19,038 nt of DNA. Source: CALBPI01 sp039700805. GTDB taxonomy: Bacteria; Pseudomonadota; Gammaproteobacteria; Steroidobacterales; Woeseiaceae. Shown here in pieces: positions 1-8,721 of the stretch. Both the position numbers and the translations under genes were made by a program. The DNA lies in the NCBI GenBank assembly GCA_039700805.1, contig JBCAZE010000048.1, positions 1 through 19,038 of the forward strand, in the 5' to 3' direction. Under the pieces are notes generated by a model. It was not told the origin of the DNA. It searched no databases and was given only the letters and a program-made list of their open reading frames with translations. Position 1 is the first letter of the stretch, and each line of letters begins with the position of its first letter.

Positions 1-432
1 TTGCAGCGCCCGCGAACCGATGACATCGAGGATCGACTCGCGCATAGCATGGGGATGTGGCAGTTGATCAGCAGTCCCGGATTCGAGGTCGACTTTGACT
101 ATCTCGAGGAGCGCTTGAGAAACATGTACGCACGCGGGATGACGCGTGGCGGTATCGCACGACAGATGCTGGCAATTGGTGCTGATGGGGACCGGCGTGC
201 TGAATTGCGGAAACTCGATATTCCGACCTTAGTGATTCACGGCAAACAAGACCGACTGGTGCCGGTCGCTGCAGGCATCGACACGGCTGACGCGATTCCT
301 GACGCACGCCTCGAGTTGATCGAAGGTATGGGTCATGATCTACCGGTCGGGTTGCATGATCGTCTCTCGGATTTAATTCTTGCACACGTGCGCGGTGTCG
401 AGCATCGCTCGTCAGTCGCTGGGGCGATTTAA
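1..432 (+). CDS. alpha/beta hydrolase fold protein, C-terminal part (5' end cut by window)
   Basis: This is the last 143 residues of an alpha/beta hydrolase; the reading frame is open to the first base, so the true start lies to the left. Counting from base 1, the strand leading to the acid residue is seen as LVIHGKQD (candidate catalytic Asp at 84) and the catalytic His loop as GMGHDLP (His at 112). The nucleophile elbow (G-x-S-x-G) would lie in the missing part. The stop codon overlaps the ATG of the following acyl-CoA dehydrogenase by one base (TAATG), so the two are translationally coupled. The context suggests hydrolysis of an ester or thioester in the same catabolic route as the dehydrogenases; the substrate is not readable from sequence. 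The fold is fairly certain, the role is inference. Confidence 0.85.
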   Translation: MQRPRTDDIEDRLAHSMGMWQLISSPGFEVDFDYLEERLRNMYARGMTRGGIARQMLAIGADGDRRAELRKLDIPTLVIHGKQDRLVPVAAGIDTADAIPDARLELIEGMGHDLPVGLHDRLSDLILAHVRGVEHRSSVAGAI

Positions 433-1604
433 TGGCATTAGATTTCGATAGCGCGCGTATCGCGAATCCGTATCTGACTGACGCGCACGAAGCGTGGCGC
501 GATCAGGTACGTCGTTTTGTCGATGAATTTTTGATGCCCAATGCTGAAAGCTGGGATGAGGAAGGTCAGATACCTGACTGGCTATGGCCGCGCGCTGCTG
601 AAGTAGGCTTGTTAGGTCTTGGCTATCCTGAACAATTCGGGGGGATCTTGGATGGTACGGACGTTTGGTTCCACAACATCGTCAATGAAGAGCTCGCTCG
701 CGTTGGCGTCGGCGGCGTTGCTGCAACCCTTATGGTGCACAACATCGGATTGCCGCCCGTCGCTAATTTTGCTGAGCCAGCGATCGCGTCCGCGGTCGTT
801 CCTGCTGTTATCAGCGGCGATGCGAATATCTCACTCGGTATCACCGAGCCCGGTGGTGGCTCTGACGTCGCAAGCCTAAAAACGACAGCGGTTCGTGATG
901 GTGACGCGTACGTCGTGAATGGGAGTAAGACACTCATCACGGGAGGCATGCGCGCAAACTGGTTGACGACGGCCGTGCGCACCGGTGATGCGGGACGGGG
1001 CGGTGTCTCAATGTTGCTGATCAGCGCGGATTCGGATGGCGTCTCGCGCACACCGCTCGACAAGAAGCAAGGTTGGTGGGCATCGGATACGGCAACGATT
1101 TACTTCGATAATGTGCGGGTCCCCGCTGAGCATCTGATCGGTAAAGAAAACCAAGGCTTCCAAGTCATCATGCACAACTTCAATCATGAGAGACTAGCGA
1201 TGAGCGTCGGCATGGAGGCAATGGCCAGAGTATGTCTGGAGGAAGCGGTTAATTGGGCGCGTGAGCGACACACATTCGGTCAGCGGCTTGCCGATCACCA
1301 AGTCATCCGACACAAGATTGCGATGATGAAGCAACGTATCAACGCGACACAGGGTTATTTGCAATACGTCACGCGAGCTGTCGATGATGGCTCCGTCGAT
1401 GCGGGCGATATGGCGCTTTTGAAAGTGCAAGCCAGTGAAACTGTCGAATTCTGCGCCCGCGAGGCGATGCAGATTTTGGGTGGTGCCGGTTATCTACGAG
1501 GCAATCGTGTCGAGCGAATCTATCGCGAAGTGCGCGTGAATGCGATTGGCGGTGGTTCTGAGGAAATCATGCGTGATCTCGCGGCACGCCAATATCGACT
1601 GTAG
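432..1604 (+). CDS. acyl-CoA dehydrogenase (first of a pair)
   Basis: A full-length 390-residue acyl-CoA dehydrogenase, an FAD flavoenzyme that introduces the alpha,beta double bond into acyl-CoA and passes electrons to ETF. The flavin and substrate signature is seen around residues 136-146 (GITEPGGGSDV) and the arginine-rich C-terminal FAD region around RHTFGQRL (279-286). The usual C-terminal catalytic Glu of short and medium chain enzymes (I-x-E-G-T) is absent: the site reads IGGGSEEI at 372-379, with Gly at the Glu position. A Glu is present at 253 in NHERL, where isovaleryl-CoA and long-chain dehydrogenases carry their base, so the enzyme is probably active with that geometry. The start is fixed by coupling to the upstream stop codon. 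It is followed after 8 bases by a second dehydrogenase, possibly for a related or later intermediate. Confidence 0.93.
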   Translation: MALDFDSARIANPYLTDAHEAWRDQVRRFVDEFLMPNAESWDEEGQIPDWLWPRAAEVGLLGLGYPEQFGGILDGTDVWFHNIVNEELARVGVGGVAATLMVHNIGLPPVANFAEPAIASAVVPAVISGDANISLGITEPGGGSDVASLKTTAVRDGDAYVVNGSKTLITGGMRANWLTTAVRTGDAGRGGVSMLLISADSDGVSRTPLDKKQGWWASDTATIYFDNVRVPAEHLIGKENQGFQVIMHNFNHERLAMSVGMEAMARVCLEEAVNWARERHTFGQRLADHQVIRHKIAMMKQRINATQGYLQYVTRAVDDGSVDAGDMALLKVQASETVEFCAREAMQILGGAGYLRGNRVERIYREVRVNAIGGGSEEIMRDLAARQYRL

Positions 1605-1612
1605 GGGGAAGC

Positions 1613-2764
1613 ATGCGATTTACAGAAGAACATGAGGCGATTCGGCAACTCGCGTCGCGCTTTGTCGATGAGCAAGTCGATCCATTTGCTGATGAGTGGG
1701 AAGCCGCTGGCATTTTTCCGGCGCATGAGCTGTTCAAAAAGATGGGTGACCTTGGCTTGCTAGGTATCAGTAAGCCCGTCGAGTATGGCGGTATGGGGCT
1801 CGACTACAGCTATCAAATCGTATTCTCAGAGGAGATGGGGCGAACACGTGCTGGCGGCGTGGCGATGGCGATTGGCGTACAAACAGATATGGCAACACCG
1901 GCCCTAGCGAAGTTCGGCAGCGATGCGCTGCGCGATGAGTTTTTGAAGCCAGCGATCAGCGGTGAGCAAGTGTGTTCGATCGCAGTAAGCGAGACAACGG
2001 CGGGTTCGGACGTTGCGGCAATTCGTACGACGGCGCGCACTGACGGCGACGATTTTGTGATCAACGGCAGCAAAATGTGGATCACCAATTCGACCCAGGC
2101 AGACTTTCTATGCCTCTTGGCGAATACCTCCGAAGGCGCACCACACAAAAACAAGTCACTCATCATCGTGCCAACCAAGACGCCTGGGGTCAGTTTCTCG
2201 GAACGATTGAACAAGCTCGGCATGCGAGATTCCGATACGGCGCAAGTATTTCTCGAGGACGTGCGCGTGCCACGACGTTACGTGATCGGCGAGGAGGGCA
2301 TGGGCTTCACGTATCAAATGATGCAGTTTCAGGAAGAGCGCTTGTTTGCCGGCGCCGGTAACTTAAAGTCGATGGAAGCCTGCATCCAAGCAACGATCGA
2401 TTACACGCGCCAACGAAAAGCGTTTGGCAAGTCGATTCTCGACAATCAAGTTGTTCACTTTCGTCTTGCCGAGCTCCAAACAGAAGTCGCGGCCTTACGT
2501 GCCTTGGTTTACGACGCGGTTGAGGGCTACATCCATGGCGAAGATGTCACACTGAAAGCATCGATGATCAAGCTCAAAGGCGGTCGCCTGTTGCGCGAAG
2601 TGACCGACAGTTGCCTGCAATATTGGGGCGGTATGGGCTTTATGTGGGACAACCCAGTGGCTCGCGCTTATCGCGACGGTCGGTTGTCCTCAATCGGCGG
2701 TGGTGCAGACGAAATCATGCTCGGCATCATCTGCAAGTACATGGGCATCGCGCCTGGGCGCTGA
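1613..2764 (+). CDS. acyl-CoA dehydrogenase, AtuD (citronellyl-CoA dehydrogenase)-like
   Basis: A full-length 383-residue acyl-CoA dehydrogenase. A Shine-Dalgarno AGGGGGAA (1603-1610) sits just before the ATG and overlaps the upstream stop, so it is co-transcribed with the previous gene. Segments such as GMGLDYSY (60-67), AIGVQTDMATPAL (86-98) and the C-terminal GGGADEIMLGIICK remind me strongly of AtuD-type citronellyl-CoA dehydrogenases of the acyclic terpene pathway; this is from memory, not a search. As in its neighbour, the C-terminal Glu position is Gly (363) and a Glu-Arg pair at 242-243 (FQEERL) offers the alternative base. None of the other Atu genes (biotin carboxylase, carboxyltransferase, hydratase) is in the window, so the pathway is not proven; branched-chain or other lipid acyl-CoAs are alternatives. 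Its stop lies two bases from the stop of the convergent pump gene. Confidence 0.92.
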   Translation: MRFTEEHEAIRQLASRFVDEQVDPFADEWEAAGIFPAHELFKKMGDLGLLGISKPVEYGGMGLDYSYQIVFSEEMGRTRAGGVAMAIGVQTDMATPALAKFGSDALRDEFLKPAISGEQVCSIAVSETTAGSDVAAIRTTARTDGDDFVINGSKMWITNSTQADFLCLLANTSEGAPHKNKSLIIVPTKTPGVSFSERLNKLGMRDSDTAQVFLEDVRVPRRYVIGEEGMGFTYQMMQFQEERLFAGAGNLKSMEACIQATIDYTRQRKAFGKSILDNQVVHFRLAELQTEVAALRALVYDAVEGYIHGEDVTLKASMIKLKGGRLLREVTDSCLQYWGGMGFMWDNPVARAYRDGRLSSIGGGADEIMLGIICKYMGIAPGR

Positions 2765-2766
2765 TC

Positions 2767-5700
2767 TTACGTTTGGTCGATCGGTGCCCCACCTTGCGGC
2801 GGAAACCAGCTGATCCAGAGGCGCTTCATGAAGATCCGAACATCTTCTGCAATCATCATGTTGACGGGGATCAGCAACAGCGTGATAAACGTTGCGAAGA
2901 GAATGCCGTAAGCCAACGAGATACCCATGGGGATGAGGAATTGCGCTGTCGTCGCCTTAACACTCAGCATTGGCATCAAGCCTAAAAACGTGGTGATTGA
3001 TGTCAGCATAACCGGTCGGAATCGTGCGGAGCCGGCGGTTGTAATTGACTCTAGCAATGACACGCCCGCTTTCAATTGCCGATTGATGTAATCGACGAGC
3101 ACGAGACTGTCATTGACAACGACACCGATCAGCGCCATTAAGCCGAGAATACTCAAGATTGAGATTGAGTAACCGAGGAACCAATGACCGGCAATCGCGC
3201 CGATGATGCCGAACGGGATCACAGACATCACAAGCAGTGGTTGTAGGTATGATCGCAGCGGCAACGCTAGCAAACAGTAAATCAAGAACAGCACTACGGG
3301 CAACGCGCTGGTCAAACTGCCGAACGCCTCAGACTGCTCACGTGCCTCTCCCTCCAATTGGTAGTCGATGCCGGGGTAGCGCGCTAATAAGCTATCCACG
3401 AAACTCGCGATGCCGCCTTGAATCAAGGTCATGTTGGCCTTGCCTTTGTCGACTTCGGCCTGCACGTTTAGAACGCGATAGCCGTCGATACGGGTAATCT
3501 GGGAAGGACCTTTATCGGGCGTGAGTCTCGCTACGTTCGCGAGGGGTACCTCGTCGCCACCAGGCGTGCGAATCAGAAGCTCATTCAGTGTGTCGATCGT
3601 AGAGCGTTCAGTCTTCGACAGGCGAACGATCACCCTCACATCATCGCGCCCGCGTTGAACGCGCTGTGCTTCGAAGCCACGGAAAGCTTGGGATACTTGG
3701 CCGACGACATCAGCGCGCGTCAAACCAAGGACATATCCTTGTTGCGTCAGATCAATACGTAGCTCTTCTTTACCGTCCGACAGACTGTCGCTGATCTCAA
3801 AGACACCGTCGTACGTCTTTAGGTGTGTCTTGAGTTCTTCGCCGACGGCACGCAATTGCTCGAGCGATTGGCCACTGAACTGAACATCGATCGGCGAGCC
3901 ACCACGAAACCATGATGAGCGAAAATTCAATGTCTCCGCGCCAGGGATGACGCCGACCCGCTTGCGCCATTCGTTGGCGAACTCGGCGCTACTCAGCAGT
4001 CCCGCACGTTCTTCAGCGGGAGATAGTTCAACGCGAAGGTTACCGATGTGTGTGCCGGTGTCGCGACGGCTGCTGCCCGTGGATGCGAGCATATTGAGCA
4101 CGACATCTTTGCCGAACTCGCGATTGTATTCCTCTCGAAGATCCTCGGCTATCGCGAGCATGCGCTGCATATGGCGATCGGTCACACTGAATGGCGTGCC
4201 TACCGGCATTGCGATCTCGGCGCTGACTGTCTCCGAAGGAACGCTCGGGAAGAAAACGAAGCGTGTTCTGCCGCTTTCGACCATCGCGATCATGATCAGG
4301 AAAACACCAAAGAACGCGGCAAACGTCGCGTATCGATATCGCAACATGAAATCGAGCGTTGGTTTGTAGAATTTTAAAATCGCGAGCTCGAAGCCGTCCG
4401 CGAATTTCTTTTGCCAGCGTTGAAAGCGATTGCCGGAAACACTGACGCCCCGAATCTTGATGTGCTTTAAGTGTGCCGGAAGGATCAACTTCGATTCGAT
4501 GAGGGAAAACACGAATACCGGCAAGACAACGGTCGAGATCGCGCCGAGAAAATCGCCGCGCCGACCTTCGATGAAGAGTAGCGGCACGAACGCGATCATC
4601 GTTGTGAAGATACCGAACGTGACCGGCCCAGCTACTTCGCGCGTGCCGTCAATAGCAGCGGAGAGTCCGTCTTTACCGTCTTTCAGATGCGTATAGACGT
4701 TCTCGCCGGTGACGATCGCATCGTCGACTACGAGACCAAGAACCAGAATAAAGCCAAACAGGCTCATCAGGTTCATGCTGATGTCGAGCATCGCCATGAC
4801 GGTGAACGCACCGAAGAAACTGATCGGGATGCCAGCGAACACCCACAGTGCAATGGCCGGTCGCAAGAACAGTGTGAGCAACAAGATGACCAATAACCCG
4901 CCTTGCCAGGCACTATCGATCAGGATGCCCATGCGGTCTTTCAGCACCTGAGAGTCGTCATCCCAGAATGAGATTGTCATGCCGACGGGCAACTCGGATT
5001 GTTTGTCTAGAACGTAGTTCTTGACCGTATCTGCGACTTCGATGGCGCTTTGCTTACCGACCCGCGAGACATTGATAAAGGCGGCGGCAGTGCCATTGAA
5101 GCGAACTTTGACCGCGTCTTCCTCAAACCCATCATCGACGGCGGCGATATCAGCGACGCGAATGATGGTGCCGTCCGGGTTGGTCTTGACGATGATGTCT
5201 TCAAAGTCGGCTTGTCGATACGCTTGCCCCTTCGAACGAAGCAACACGTCGCCCCCGGTCCCACGGATGTTGCCCGCAGAAAGATCGACCGAACTTTGGT
5301 TGATTGCGTTGGCGACATCGGCGAGCGTCAGTCCGTTGTCTCGCAGCCGGTCTTGCGACGCTTCGATGGCCACCTCATAACGACGGACTGAGTTCAAGTT
5401 GACCTGTGTGATGTTGTCGAATTTCAGGAGGTCTTCGCGAATCTGCTCTGCAATGGCGCGCAGCTCGTCTTCAGCAACATCGGCGGCAAGCACGACATCG
5501 ATCACAGAGAAAGAGCGCGTTTGTAGCGCGATAACGGGACGCTCCGCTTCCGCAGGTAAGCCATTGATAGCGTCAACGCGACTTTTGATATCGCCGAGTA
5601 GTTCGCGCGGGTCGTAACTGTTCTCGATTTCGACAGCGACTGAGGTTGACCCTTCCACCGAGCGCGACGTGATCCGCTCGATGCCTTCAAGGTCTTGTAT

Positions 5701-5907
5701 CGCCTCCTCGATGCGAGTGGCAATACCGAGTTCAACGTCCTCTGGCGTAGCACCGCGGAGCGGTACCTGAACGGTGACGACTTCAGGGTCCGATGGTGGA
5801 AAAACCTCGAAGGTGACGTAGTAGCGAAGACTAAACAGGCCGGCGATCAAAATCGCCATCATCAAGAGATTTGCGGCGACTGAGTTTCGAGCGAACCACG
5901 CAATCAT
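2767..5907 (-). CDS. RND efflux transporter permease, inner-membrane pump (AcrB-like superfamily)
   Basis: A 1046-residue RND pump of usual length that would export substrates by proton antiport as a trimer in the inner membrane. The first membrane helix is about residues 11-30, followed by a large periplasmic domain. Helix 4 carries the proton-relay pair Asp395-Asp396 in GLVVDDAIVTGEN, equivalent to Asp407/Asp408 of AcrB. A second half repeats the plan, with a second large periplasmic domain. In helix 10 the AcrB Lys-Asn pair is replaced by Asn932-Asp933 (GVVVNDSLVLVDY), so the classical relay lysine is missing, as in other RND subgroups. The ATG overlaps the adaptor stop by 4 bases (ATGA). 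The substrate is unknown: drugs, bile-salt-like compounds or lipids are possible. The gene ends two bases from the convergent dehydrogenase with no room for a terminator. Confidence 0.95.
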   Translation of the reverse strand: MIAWFARNSVAANLLMMAILIAGLFSLRYYVTFEVFPPSDPEVVTVQVPLRGATPEDVELGIATRIEEAIQDLEGIERITSRSVEGSTSVAVEIENSYDPRELLGDIKSRVDAINGLPAEAERPVIALQTRSFSVIDVVLAADVAEDELRAIAEQIREDLLKFDNITQVNLNSVRRYEVAIEASQDRLRDNGLTLADVANAINQSSVDLSAGNIRGTGGDVLLRSKGQAYRQADFEDIIVKTNPDGTIIRVADIAAVDDGFEEDAVKVRFNGTAAAFINVSRVGKQSAIEVADTVKNYVLDKQSELPVGMTISFWDDDSQVLKDRMGILIDSAWQGGLLVILLLTLFLRPAIALWVFAGIPISFFGAFTVMAMLDISMNLMSLFGFILVLGLVVDDAIVTGENVYTHLKDGKDGLSAAIDGTREVAGPVTFGIFTTMIAFVPLLFIEGRRGDFLGAISTVVLPVFVFSLIESKLILPAHLKHIKIRGVSVSGNRFQRWQKKFADGFELAILKFYKPTLDFMLRYRYATFAAFFGVFLIMIAMVESGRTRFVFFPSVPSETVSAEIAMPVGTPFSVTDRHMQRMLAIAEDLREEYNREFGKDVVLNMLASTGSSRRDTGTHIGNLRVELSPAEERAGLLSSAEFANEWRKRVGVIPGAETLNFRSSWFRGGSPIDVQFSGQSLEQLRAVGEELKTHLKTYDGVFEISDSLSDGKEELRIDLTQQGYVLGLTRADVVGQVSQAFRGFEAQRVQRGRDDVRVIVRLSKTERSTIDTLNELLIRTPGGDEVPLANVARLTPDKGPSQITRIDGYRVLNVQAEVDKGKANMTLIQGGIASFVDSLLARYPGIDYQLEGEAREQSEAFGSLTSALPVVLFLIYCLLALPLRSYLQPLLVMSVIPFGIIGAIAGHWFLGYSISILSILGLMALIGVVVNDSLVLVDYINRQLKAGVSLLESITTAGSARFRPVMLTSITTFLGLMPMLSVKATTAQFLIPMGISLAYGILFATFITLLLIPVNMMIAEDVRIFMKRLWISWFPPQGGAPIDQT

Positions 5908-7151
5908 TCTGCTGCTGCTCCGTTAGCGATGCCGCCACCTGACGATGGCTTCCGATCTCTATCGGCTTGTCCCGCGATACTGACACGCGTCCCTGACGCG
6001 ACTTGACCGAGCGGGGTGGTGACCAGTTGATCGCCAGCTTCAACGCCGCCAGCAATGATCGATTCGACATCATTCTGCCAGCTGATTTCGATCTGGCGAC
6101 GGTCGAGAATGCCGTCCGCGACGACGTACACATAGCTGCCCTGGTAGATCACTTCGTTCGGAACAACGAGCACCCCGTCCAGTGTATTACCGCTGATTTC
6201 TGCCGTTAAGTACTGACCGATTTTCAGCGGTGTACGCGCGTCCGCAGACTGTTCGAAGGGTTTGTCGATTTGCGCGACGACGAATAGCTGTCGTGCGGTT
6301 GGATCGATGGCGCCTTCGGTACGGACAAGCCGACCGTTCCAGCTGCCGCCAAGGCCGAGGTCAGACACGAAACGAACGGTTGCACCATCGCCTGCGCTAC
6401 CTTCATCGAAACGAAATTCCTCGGGCAAGTTGATAAAGGACAAGTCGCTATTGCGAAGCGGCAAGCGCACTTCAACAACATCGGTAGAGTAGACCTCTCC
6501 GAGCGTCGTATTCGCAGTAACGACTTGGCCCAGATCGACGCTTTGTCGCAGCACACGGCCTGCGAACGGCGCGTCGATTCGGGTTCGTTGTACGTTTAAG
6601 CGTGCTTTGTCGACCGCCGCCTCGGCAGAGGCAAGGCGGGCGCGTGCAGAGAGCAACTGCGGTTCGCGCACAACCAATGGTGGCGGCTCACCTTCGTTAC
6701 CGAGTCGCTCCCAGTCTCGAAGTGCTTGCTCACTGCGTGCCTCTGCTTCTGCTAGCACCTGACGCGCTTCGAGTAATGACGCTTCGGCGATACGCACGTC
6801 GTCGATGTATTCGCGATCATCGATACGAATGAGTGTTTCGCCTCGCTCGAAGAATCCGCCTTCTCGAAACGCTGGGTTCATGGCAACGATTTGACCTGCG
6901 ATCTGACTGACCAGCATGCTTTGTACGCGCGGTTGTACGGTGCCATAGCTCTGTAGCTGCACCGTATACTGTTGCGGCGTTAACTCGGTCGCTTCAATCA
7001 CCAAACGCGGTGGTTGCCGATCTCGCGACGCGCGTTCTGGTGGATTGTTGAACAGCGTCATCGCAATACCACCGAGTGCACCGAAAATGAGTAGCGGCGC
7101 GACCACTTTGGCGATGCCACCGACCGGTGTGTTCTCTTTCTCATTCGTCAT
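5904..7151 (-). CDS. efflux RND periplasmic adaptor (membrane fusion protein)
   Basis: A 415-residue HlyD/AcrA-type adaptor that would bridge the RND pump and the outer-membrane channel. A short cytoplasmic N-terminus leads into one hydrophobic segment at about residues 15-34. As there is no lipobox, it is probably anchored by that uncleaved helix. The first half-lipoyl motif follows (AGQIVAMNPAFREGG), then an alanine- and glutamate-rich alpha-hairpin (about residues 120-195), then the second half-lipoyl motif (RIDAPFAGRVLRQSVDLGQV) and the beta-barrel and membrane-proximal domains. The charged tail ends in a Gly/Ala-rich stretch. Both ends overlap neighbours by 4 bases (ATGA), so the three genes form one operon with coupled translation. 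Length and domain order are ordinary for the family. Confidence 0.95.
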   Translation of the reverse strand: MTNEKENTPVGGIAKVVAPLLIFGALGGIAMTLFNNPPERASRDRQPPRLVIEATELTPQQYTVQLQSYGTVQPRVQSMLVSQIAGQIVAMNPAFREGGFFERGETLIRIDDREYIDDVRIAEASLLEARQVLAEAEARSEQALRDWERLGNEGEPPPLVVREPQLLSARARLASAEAAVDKARLNVQRTRIDAPFAGRVLRQSVDLGQVVTANTTLGEVYSTDVVEVRLPLRNSDLSFINLPEEFRFDEGSAGDGATVRFVSDLGLGGSWNGRLVRTEGAIDPTARQLFVVAQIDKPFEQSADARTPLKIGQYLTAEISGNTLDGVLVVPNEVIYQGSYVYVVADGILDRRQIEISWQNDVESIIAGGVEAGDQLVTTPLGQVASGTRVSIAGQADRDRKPSSGGGIANGAAAE

Positions 7152-8569
7152 AAGCGAGCTTCCATGCGGTCACCTGGTCCGAACGCGCCACCCAGCGCTA
7201 CAAACAGGTCGATCCGGCTTTGCAGTCTTTGGTTCTTCAATGTCACGATCGCCGCGCGCGCGTCGAACGCTCTTGTTTGCGACTCCAGCACGGTCGCGTA
7301 GTTCACGAGTCCCCGTTGATATTGTTCGAGCGAAAGCCCCAATGCGATTTCAGCGCTGTCTAGCGCCCGCTCAGCGGCGGCGTAGCGTTCCGCTAGTGCC
7401 TGCTGCTGGCTGATGGCATTTTCCACTTCGGCGAACGCGGCATTGGCGACTTCTAGATATCGCAATTCGAGTTCTTTCAGCCTCGCTTTCGAGCGGTCGA
7501 CGTTGGCCTTGCGCCGACCACCTTCAAACAGCGGTTGAATGACGGTGCCGATGAGTGTCCAGCCGAGTGGTGTGCCGTCAAATACGTCGGGAAATAGGTC
7601 CGCACTATCACTGCTGCCAGCGCGAAGTGTGAGCGAAGGGAATCGCTGCTTATGCGCGACAGCGAGATCAGCGTTCGCGGCTAACAAATTGAGCCAAGCC
7701 TGCTGCAAATCTGCACGCCGAGTGGTTAACTCACTCGGTATGCCAACACCCGGCATATCGTCAATGTCCGTCAGGCGGGGTTCGACATCTGGTGTCTGAC
7801 CCGGGTTCGCAGCGAGCAGAAGCTGCAATTGCGCCTCCTGCTCTTTTTGTGTTTGACGTTGGGCAGCGAGATTGTTTTCCGCTTGAGCCAGTACATTGCG
7901 AGCAAGATAAACGTCTAACGCTTCGTTCAGGCCAGCGCGATATCCGCTTTCGACAATGTCCAGGCTTTCCCTCGCGTTTTCGACTTGCAATTCAACCACA
8001 GTGACTTGCTCACACGCTGCTGCCAATGCGTACCAGGCGCGAGAGACGTTGGCCGCGAGGAGCCTGCGTTGGTTGATGAAAGATGCCTCGGCAGCGGCGT
8101 AGGTGAGGGCCGCGGATCGGCTCGCCGCGCTTAACTCACCCCAGACGTCCGCTTGCCAGGTGATATCGAGGCCCAAACCGAAACTATCGATGGGCGCACC
8201 TCCCGCACTGCCACCGAAATTGTTGTTCTGCGGGCCAGCGCCAATGCGGCGTCGGCTGCCATCTAATGTGAGCGATACGCTGGGTAGACGCGCCGCATTC
8301 GTGGTTTTCAATGTGAACCAAGCTTGCTCAACGCGTGCTGCCTCTTGGCCAAGGGCGAAGTTCTCCTCGATCGCGCGATTGACGACGGCGGATAGTGCAG
8401 GGTCATTGAGAATCGATAGCCAAGCGGTGCTGACTTCGCCGTCAAGATCCGCGCGCTCCCAGCGCGGCAGTGCATCGGCATCGCGCAGCGTCTCTGGCAC
8501 GGGCGCGACACAGCCCACCGATAGAACGGCGAGCAAAGTCGTTGCCAAAATCGACTGTGCAATACGCAT
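7148..8569 (-). CDS. TolC-family outer-membrane efflux lipoprotein (NodT/OprM-like)
   Basis: A 473-residue outer-membrane factor forming the exit duct of the tripartite pump. The N-terminus is a lipoprotein signal with lipobox LSVGC, giving a lipidated Cys at residue 20. Two outer-membrane-efflux repeats follow, shown by long Ala/Glu/Gln-rich helices (for example around ALGQEAARVEQAW and, in the second half, AFAEVENAISQQQALAERYAAAERAL) that form the coiled coil. The start has a Shine-Dalgarno AAGG six bases upstream. It is the first gene of the operon; outer-membrane factor first is less common than adaptor-pump-factor. The promoter region (8599-8674) with repeated AGACA half-sites lies directly upstream. 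No regulator gene is adjacent. Confidence 0.94.
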   Translation of the reverse strand: MRIAQSILATTLLAVLSVGCVAPVPETLRDADALPRWERADLDGEVSTAWLSILNDPALSAVVNRAIEENFALGQEAARVEQAWFTLKTTNAARLPSVSLTLDGSRRRIGAGPQNNNFGGSAGGAPIDSFGLGLDITWQADVWGELSAASRSAALTYAAAEASFINQRRLLAANVSRAWYALAAACEQVTVVELQVENARESLDIVESGYRAGLNEALDVYLARNVLAQAENNLAAQRQTQKEQEAQLQLLLAANPGQTPDVEPRLTDIDDMPGVGIPSELTTRRADLQQAWLNLLAANADLAVAHKQRFPSLTLRAGSSDSADLFPDVFDGTPLGWTLIGTVIQPLFEGGRRKANVDRSKARLKELELRYLEVANAAFAEVENAISQQQALAERYAAAERALDSAEIALGLSLEQYQRGLVNYATVLESQTRAFDARAAIVTLKNQRLQSRIDLFVALGGAFGPGDRMEARL

Positions 8570-8598
8570 AGCGAGCCTTGATTTGTCGGGGGTAGACC

Positions 8599-8629
8599 TA
8601 GACAGGGGAAGGTAGGGGCGCCCTGTCTA
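8599..8629 (-). promoter_or_regulatory. inverted repeat, candidate operator of the efflux operon
   Basis: A perfect 9-base inverted repeat, TAGACAGGG (8599-8607) and CCCTGTCTA (8621-8629), with a 13-base spacer. It lies just downstream of the predicted transcription start of the efflux operon, where a bound repressor would block transcription. A second AGACA-based inverted repeat overlaps the -35 and spacer. Confidence 0.55.
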
Positions 8630-8645
8630 ACTTCAATAGGCTGTA

Positions 8646-8674
8646 ACTATACTAGACATGCCGCTAAATGTCTG
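8646..8674 (-). promoter_or_regulatory. sigma-70-type promoter of the efflux operon
   Basis: On the minus strand there is a -35 CAGACA (8669-8674), a 17-base spacer and a -10 TATAGT (8646-8651). Transcription would start near 8638-8640, about 70 bases before the outer-membrane factor ATG. The spacer and -35 contain a further inverted repeat AGACAT (8654-8659) / ATGTCT (8668-8673), sharing its half-site with the downstream repeat. Confidence 0.6.
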
Positions 8675-8692
8675 AGCTCGCTAAGAAAACTT

Positions 8693-8721
8693 AACAAAAA
8701 CCTCGACAAGGCTTAGAGGCT
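8693..8721 (-). terminator. weak intrinsic terminator after alanine dehydrogenase
   Basis: On the minus strand AGCCTC and GAGGTT can pair over 6 bases (one G-U) around an 11-base loop, followed by a T-rich run (TTTTTGTT from 8700 down). The stem overlaps the stop codon of the alanine dehydrogenase gene. It is short, so read-through into the efflux promoter region is possible. Confidence 0.4.
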
